In this document: positions 60,224 through 64,000 of the stretch, one piece after another
Numbering within the stretch: position 1 is the stretch's first letter
Layout: every line of letters starts with the position of its first letter
From: Citrobacter sp. RHB25-C09
Lineage (GTDB): Bacteria; Pseudomonadota; Gammaproteobacteria; Enterobacterales; Enterobacteriaceae
Assembly: GCF_013836145.1 (NCBI RefSeq)
Contig: NZ_CP057483.1
Coordinates: 1,054,001-1,118,000 of the forward strand
Length of the DNA: 64,000 bases
Direction: 5' to 3'
The notes under the pieces: model-generated
Told to the model about the DNA's origin: nothing
The model's database searches: none
Seen by the model: only the letters and a program-made list of their open reading frames with translations
Position numbers and translations under genes: made by a program

Positions 60224-61318
60224 TTACATCGTGGTTTTGAGTGCGTTATCCGCTGCGTGACGCTCCAGCGCCAGTTCGATCAGTCGGGTGATCAAATCGG
60301 TATACCCTAAACCGCTGGCTTGCCAGAGCTTCGGGTACATGCTGATGTTGGTAAAGCCCGGCAACGTGTTGATCTCGTTGATCACCACGTCGTTATCCGC
60401 TGTTAAAAAAACATCGACACGGGCCATTCCGGCGCATCCCAGCGTCTGGTAAGCCTGGATCGCAATCTCTCGGATCTTGTCGTTGATTTGCGGGTCAATG
60501 GCTGCTGGTACCACTACCTGAGCGCCGTTGTCATCAATGTATTTGGTATCGTAGGCGTAAAAATCGCTGTTCAGGACGATCTCGCCGCAGGTGCTGGCTT
60601 GTGGAAATTCATTGCCAAGCACGGCACATTCGATCTCACGACCTTTAATACCTTGCTCAACCACCACTTTATGATCGAATTCGAAGGCCAGGGCGACAGC
60701 CTTTTCATATTGCGCTTCGCTGGTCACTTTACTCACGCCAACGGAAGAGCCCTGATTTGCGGGCTTAACAAACAGCGGCAGCCCCAGTTTTGCTTCAACA
60801 TCGGCAAAGCGAATGCTGTCGCGGTTGGTTCGCGTCAGCGTAATAAATGGCGCGATATTCAGTCCGGCGTCACGCAACAAGCGTTTGGTGACGTCTTTAT
60901 CCATGCAGGCCGCAGAACCCAACACATCGGAGCCGACAAACGGCAGATTCGCGACGCGTAACATTCCCTGGAGCGAGCCATCCTCACCCAACGTTCCGTG
61001 AACAATCGGGAAAATAACGTCGACCGTGGGCAGAGGATTGCCGGTCTGCGCATCAATCAACTGGTGCTCAACTTTACCTGGCACCTGGGCAAGGCTGGTC
61101 GCGGAAGGGCGCAGGGCGATGTGCGCCGGATCGTCTGCATTGAGCAGATAACTCTTGCTGTCACTGACGTGCCATTGACCTTGTTTATCAATGCCTAACA
61201 GCACAACCTCAAAGCGGGTTTTGTCGATGGCATCGACAATATTTTTTGCCGATTGCAATGACACTTCATGTTCCGCCGATTTACCACCAAAAACGATTCC
61301 TACCCGCAACTTTGCCAT
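60224..61318 (-). CDS. ddlA: DdlA, D-alanine--D-alanine ligase A
   Basis: Makes D-alanyl-D-alanine for peptidoglycan. The 364-residue ATP-grasp enzyme starts MAKLRVGIVFGGKSAEHEVSL and has FVKPANQGSSVGVSKV, the ATP-binding loop, and the metal-binding INEINTLPGFT. I start at the ATG at 61318, matching E. coli DdlA length (364); the frame is open to 61360. Order with yaiZ is as in E. coli. Confidence 0.97.
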   Translation of the reverse strand: MAKLRVGIVFGGKSAEHEVSLQSAKNIVDAIDKTRFEVVLLGIDKQGQWHVSDSKSYLLNADDPAHIALRPSATSLAQVPGKVEHQLIDAQTGNPLPTVDVIFPIVHGTLGEDGSLQGMLRVANLPFVGSDVLGSAACMDKDVTKRLLRDAGLNIAPFITLTRTNRDSIRFADVEAKLGLPLFVKPANQGSSVGVSKVTSEAQYEKAVALAFEFDHKVVVEQGIKGREIECAVLGNEFPQASTCGEIVLNSDFYAYDTKYIDDNGAQVVVPAAIDPQINDKIREIAIQAYQTLGCAGMARVDVFLTADNDVVINEINTLPGFTNISMYPKLWQASGLGYTDLITRLIELALERHAADNALKTTM

Positions 61319-61423
61319 CTTAAACCCATTCCATCGAACGCAAAGCGTATACATTACCACGACAAAACGAGGGATTCGCGGGCTTCTGCCATAATGTGAG
61401 TGAGATTTTTATAGGAGTGGGGC

Positions 61424-62107
61424 GTGAAAGCGAAAGGCTGGCTAACCATTATTCTGCTGGGTGTCGTGTGCGGCGTGGGATATCGCTATCTGCCATCGTG
61501 GTACAACCCTTTTGCGCCTCTGGAACTGTCTGACCCACCAAACTGGTTCGCCAAATATAAGTTACAGCGCCTGACGCCGGAACGCTGCGCCGTGCTATTA
61601 GCGCAGGCTAATCAACAGAAACTCATCTCCTCCCAGGCGGTGGCCGATAGCGTGGGAGAATGCCCGTTAGCCAACGTAGTAAGAGTTCGCGATTTTGGCA
61701 CAGTAAAATTGAGCAGCAGCTTCCTCGCTTCTTGCCCGTTAGCGCTCAGTTCCGCGCTGTTTGTCGAACAACAGGCTCGCCCGCTCACTGCACAGTTTAT
61801 GGGCAGCCGACTGGCGCGCATCGATCACCTTGGCAGCTACGCCTGCCGTAATATTTATCATCGCCCGGATGCGCGGCGCAGCGAGCATGCCAGTGCCCAG
61901 GCATTGGACATCAGCGGTTTTCAGCTTGCGGATGGGCGGCGTTTTACCGTTCTGCGTGGCTGGAAGCAGGATGAAAGCGCCCACTGGCTGAAGGCTTTGC
62001 TCAGTGCAAGCTGTCACTATTACGGTAATGGCTTAGGCCCCGAATACAACGCCGCCCACGCCAACCATTTTCATCTCGGGATGCGGGGTTACGGAATGTG
62101 TCGCTAA
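61424..62107 (+). CDS. Extensin-like family protein, membrane-anchored
   Basis: A 227-residue protein with one N-terminal membrane anchor or uncleaved signal (residues about 5-22) and an extensin-like C-terminal domain (PF06904 type). It has conserved histidine positions in SEHASAQALDISGF and AHANHFHLGMRGYGMC, reminiscent of zinc-dependent murein peptidases. A role in the envelope is inferred from that likeness only. The start is a GTG after AGGAGTGGGGC. It diverges from ddlA, a peptidoglycan precursor gene, and has no counterpart there in E. coli K-12. Confidence 0.85.
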   Translation: MKAKGWLTIILLGVVCGVGYRYLPSWYNPFAPLELSDPPNWFAKYKLQRLTPERCAVLLAQANQQKLISSQAVADSVGECPLANVVRVRDFGTVKLSSSFLASCPLALSSALFVEQQARPLTAQFMGSRLARIDHLGSYACRNIYHRPDARRSEHASAQALDISGFQLADGRRFTVLRGWKQDESAHWLKALLSASCHYYGNGLGPEYNAAHANHFHLGMRGYGMCR

Positions 62108-62112
62108 GCATA

Positions 62113-62136
62113 AAACCCTGGATTGCACCGGGGTTT
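62113..62136 (+). terminator. Possible hairpin after the extensin-like gene
   Basis: AAACCC (62113-62118) with GGGTTT (62131-62136) form a short stem with a loop of 12. The T-tract is missing, so it is a weak terminator at best. Confidence 0.4.
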
Positions 62137-62275
62137 AATGTGATGCATTTCACAAATCTGGTGAACGGGAAGATAAAATAGCAAAATGTAACCTGTCGAA
62201 CCTCTGGTTCTACTTATGGCCGAGGTTATTGATAGACTAATTAGTGTTTTCAACTACTTGTCACATTGAGCGTTT

Positions 62276-63493
62276 ATGGAATCCTGGAAGGTTAACTTAA
62301 TCTCCGTCTGGTTCGGCTGCTTTTTTACCGGTCTGGCAATCAGTCAAATCCTGCCATTCTTGCCGCTGTACATTTCGCAGTTGGGCGTCTCCTCCCACGA
62401 AGCGCTTTCCATGTGGTCTGGCCTGACCTTCAGCGTGACATTTTTAATCTCCGCAATTGTGTCTCCCCTTTGGGGCAGTCTGGCCGATCGTAAAGGCCGC
62501 AAGCTGATGTTATTGCGCGCTTCACTCGGTATGGCGATAGCGATACTGCTTCAGGCTTTTGCCACCAACGTCTGGCAGCTTTTCCTGCTGCGCGGCATTA
62601 TGGGGCTGACATCAGGATATATTCCCAATGCGATGGCGCTGGTCGCTTCTCAGGTTCCGCGGGAGCGCAGCGGTTGGGCGCTGAGTACGCTCGCCACTGC
62701 ACAGATCAGCGGCGTTATTGGCGGCCCGCTGATGGGCGGATTTATCGCCGATCACGTTGGCCTGCGTCCGGTCTTTTTTATTACCGCGATGCTGCTGGTC
62801 GTCAGTTTTCTGGTCACGCTGTTTTTGATCAAAGAAGGTGTGCGTCCCACGCTGAAAAAGAATGAACGTTTGAGTGGCAAGGCGGTGTTTGCCTCGCTAC
62901 CCTATCCGGCGCTGATGATAAGTCTGTTTTTTACGACGTTAGTCATTCAACTTTGCAATGGCTCAATCAGTCCGATTCTGGCGCTATTTATTAAGTCGAT
63001 GACGCCCGACAGCAGTAATATTGCCTTCCTGAGTGGCCTGATTGCTTCCGTCCCCGGTATTTCCGCGCTGATCTCCGCCCCCCGTTTAGGAAAATTGGGC
63101 GATCGTATCGGTACCGAACGGATCCTGATGGCGACTTTACTCTGCGCGGTCGTTTTGTTCTTTGCCATGTCCTGGGTGACCACGCCGTTCCAGTTAGGGG
63201 TACTGCGCTTTCTGCTTGGGTTTGCTGATGGTGCCATGCTTCCTGCGGTCCAGACGCTGTTGGTAAAATATTCCAGCGATCAAGTGACAGGTCGTATTTT
63301 TGGCTATAACCAGTCTTTTATTTATCTCGGTAACGTGGCGGGTCCGTTAATGGGCGCAACGGTTTCGGCAATGGCCGGATTTCGTTGGGTATTTATTGCA
63401 ACGGCGATAATTGTGCTGATTAACAGTGCTCAATTAGCTCTGGTCTTGCGTCGACGCAATACGCATACAAAAAATAAGGCTTTAGGAATTTGA
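62276..63493 (+). CDS. MdtG-like MFS multidrug exporter
   Basis: A 405-residue MFS protein with 12 spans. It shares long blocks with E. coli MdtG as recalled: FLPLYISQLGVSSHEALSMWSG, the loop 2-3 motif GSLADRKGRKLMLLR, and ISAPRLGKLGDRIGTERIL. It is a paralog rather than MdtG itself, which maps elsewhere in E. coli. Probable role is drug/proton antiport. The ATG at 62276 has only a weak GAG upstream. It is inserted between ddlA and iraP relative to E. coli. Confidence 0.85.
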   Translation: MESWKVNLISVWFGCFFTGLAISQILPFLPLYISQLGVSSHEALSMWSGLTFSVTFLISAIVSPLWGSLADRKGRKLMLLRASLGMAIAILLQAFATNVWQLFLLRGIMGLTSGYIPNAMALVASQVPRERSGWALSTLATAQISGVIGGPLMGGFIADHVGLRPVFFITAMLLVVSFLVTLFLIKEGVRPTLKKNERLSGKAVFASLPYPALMISLFFTTLVIQLCNGSISPILALFIKSMTPDSSNIAFLSGLIASVPGISALISAPRLGKLGDRIGTERILMATLLCAVVLFFAMSWVTTPFQLGVLRFLLGFADGAMLPAVQTLLVKYSSDQVTGRIFGYNQSFIYLGNVAGPLMGATVSAMAGFRWVFIATAIIVLINSAQLALVLRRRNTHTKNKALGI

Positions 63494-63590
63494 TGGACTT
63501 AAATAAAATTGAGCGTGTTTGGTCATAACTATAAATTATGGCTAAGGGTGATTATTGTTATTGCCACATTAAATCAGCGAAGGTAAAGCG

Positions 63591-63620
63591 CGCGAGAAAC
63601 GTTTCGCTCGTTTTATTTTG
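63591..63620 (+). terminator. Probable terminator after the MFS gene
   Basis: CGAG (63593-63596) and CTCG (63607-63610) enclose the self-complementary AAACGTTT, and TTTTATTTT follows. The stem is short, so confidence is moderate. Confidence 0.5.
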
Positions 63621-63731
63621 TGATTATTTGCGCAAAGTCTTTCCTTTCTTATAAAAATACTACTTTAAGCCTCTAGGCAGTTTGTGTTCATAGTGATACC
63701 GTCTCCCTTCTTTAGATAAGGAAATGCGGTT

Positions 63732-63992
63732 ATGAAGAATCTCATTGCTGAGTTGTTGCTTAAGCTTGCCCAGAAAGAAGAGGAGTCGAAAGAACTGGTT
63801 GCTCAGGTAGAAGCGTTAGAGATTATCGTCACGGCGATGTTACGCAATATGGAGCAGAACCAGCAGCAAACACTTATTCATCAGGTCGAGGGCGCACTTC
63901 AGGGCGTAAAGCCGGATGCCAGCGTTCCCGATCGCGATACGGAATTGCTGCGCGAGTACGTACATAAATTGTTGAAACATCCTCGTTACTAA
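63732..63992 (+). CDS. iraP: IraP, anti-adaptor that stabilises sigma-S
   Basis: An 86-residue coiled-coil protein that binds RssB and blocks delivery of RpoS to ClpXP. The opening MKNLIAELLLKLAQKEEESKEL and the end LLREYVHKLLKHPRY match E. coli IraP. Its expression responds to phosphate starvation and ppGpp in E. coli and to PhoP in Salmonella; I did not find a clear PhoP box in the 238 bp upstream. AAGGAAATG lies before the ATG. In E. coli phoA follows, just past this window. Confidence 0.96.
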   Translation: MKNLIAELLLKLAQKEEESKELVAQVEALEIIVTAMLRNMEQNQQQTLIHQVEGALQGVKPDASVPDRDTELLREYVHKLLKHPRY

Positions 63993-64000
63993 TCGCCGTA

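Noticed and set aside
63494..63731. PhoP box upstream of iraP
   Set aside because: No direct repeat of the GTTTA type with five-base spacing is visible; control by PhoP cannot be claimed from this sequence.

Overview
The window reads as a chromosomal segment of an enterobacterium closest to Citrobacter. The backbone from about 24.4 kb onward follows the Escherichia coli order yahO-prpRBCDE ... lacZ ... tauABCD-hemB-ehaB(yaiT)-iprA(yaiV)-ampH ... sbmA-yaiW-yaiY-yaiZ-ddlA ... iraP, and the proteins align with E. coli counterparts from memory. The accessory genes set between these markers differ from E. coli. The afuABC plus uhpABC-like block is one I associate with Citrobacter rodentium. Species cannot be fixed from the sequence alone.

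Region 1 (1-24.4 kb) is accessory. Two paralogous AIDA-type autotransporters with almost identical 3' halves flank a POT-family peptide transporter. A divergent trans-4-hydroxy-L-proline catabolic cluster follows. The left arm (minus strand) carries the deaminase, the 2-oxoglutarate semialdehyde dehydrogenase, an APC permease and a PAS-AraC regulator. The right arm (plus strand) carries the 4-hydroxyproline 2-epimerase and a three-subunit flavin/iron-sulfur hydroxy-D-proline dehydrogenase. A CioAB-type cytochrome bd oxidase with a 43-residue DUF2474 partner follows, so a quinone-reducing dehydrogenase and a quinol oxidase sit side by side. A LysE/RhtC-type exporter and a third autotransporter close the region.

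Region 2 (24.4-38.3 kb) carries yahO and the propionate 2-methylcitrate cycle operon with a sigma-54 promoter and palindromic PrpR-type sites. It then has an isolated lacZ. The lacZ promoter keeps the E. coli lac geometry exactly (CRP site, -35, 18-bp spacer, -10), but the LacI operator is replaced by a different palindrome and no lacI or lacY is present. A metallo-beta-lactamase-fold hydrolase/GlxA regulator pair, a DUF2569 membrane protein and a candidate 29-residue small protein follow.

Region 3 (38.3-46.2 kb) is a six-gene minus-strand block: a UhpABC-like sensing system (response regulator, MASE1 histidine kinase, UhpC-like receptor-transporter) leading into the AfuABC hexose-phosphate ABC transporter, with the receptor and binding-protein genes overlapping by four bases.

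Region 4 (46.2-64 kb) is conserved backbone: taurine uptake and desulfonation (tauABCD), hemB, the EhaB autotransporter, the regulator iprA, ampH, sbmA-yaiW, yaiY, yaiZ, ddlA and iraP. Three genes are inserted relative to E. coli: an isochorismatase-type hydrolase, an extensin-like protein and an MdtG-like MFS exporter. REP/BIME elements are frequent at gene ends. I saw no tRNA, rRNA, insertion sequence, prophage or CRISPR array.
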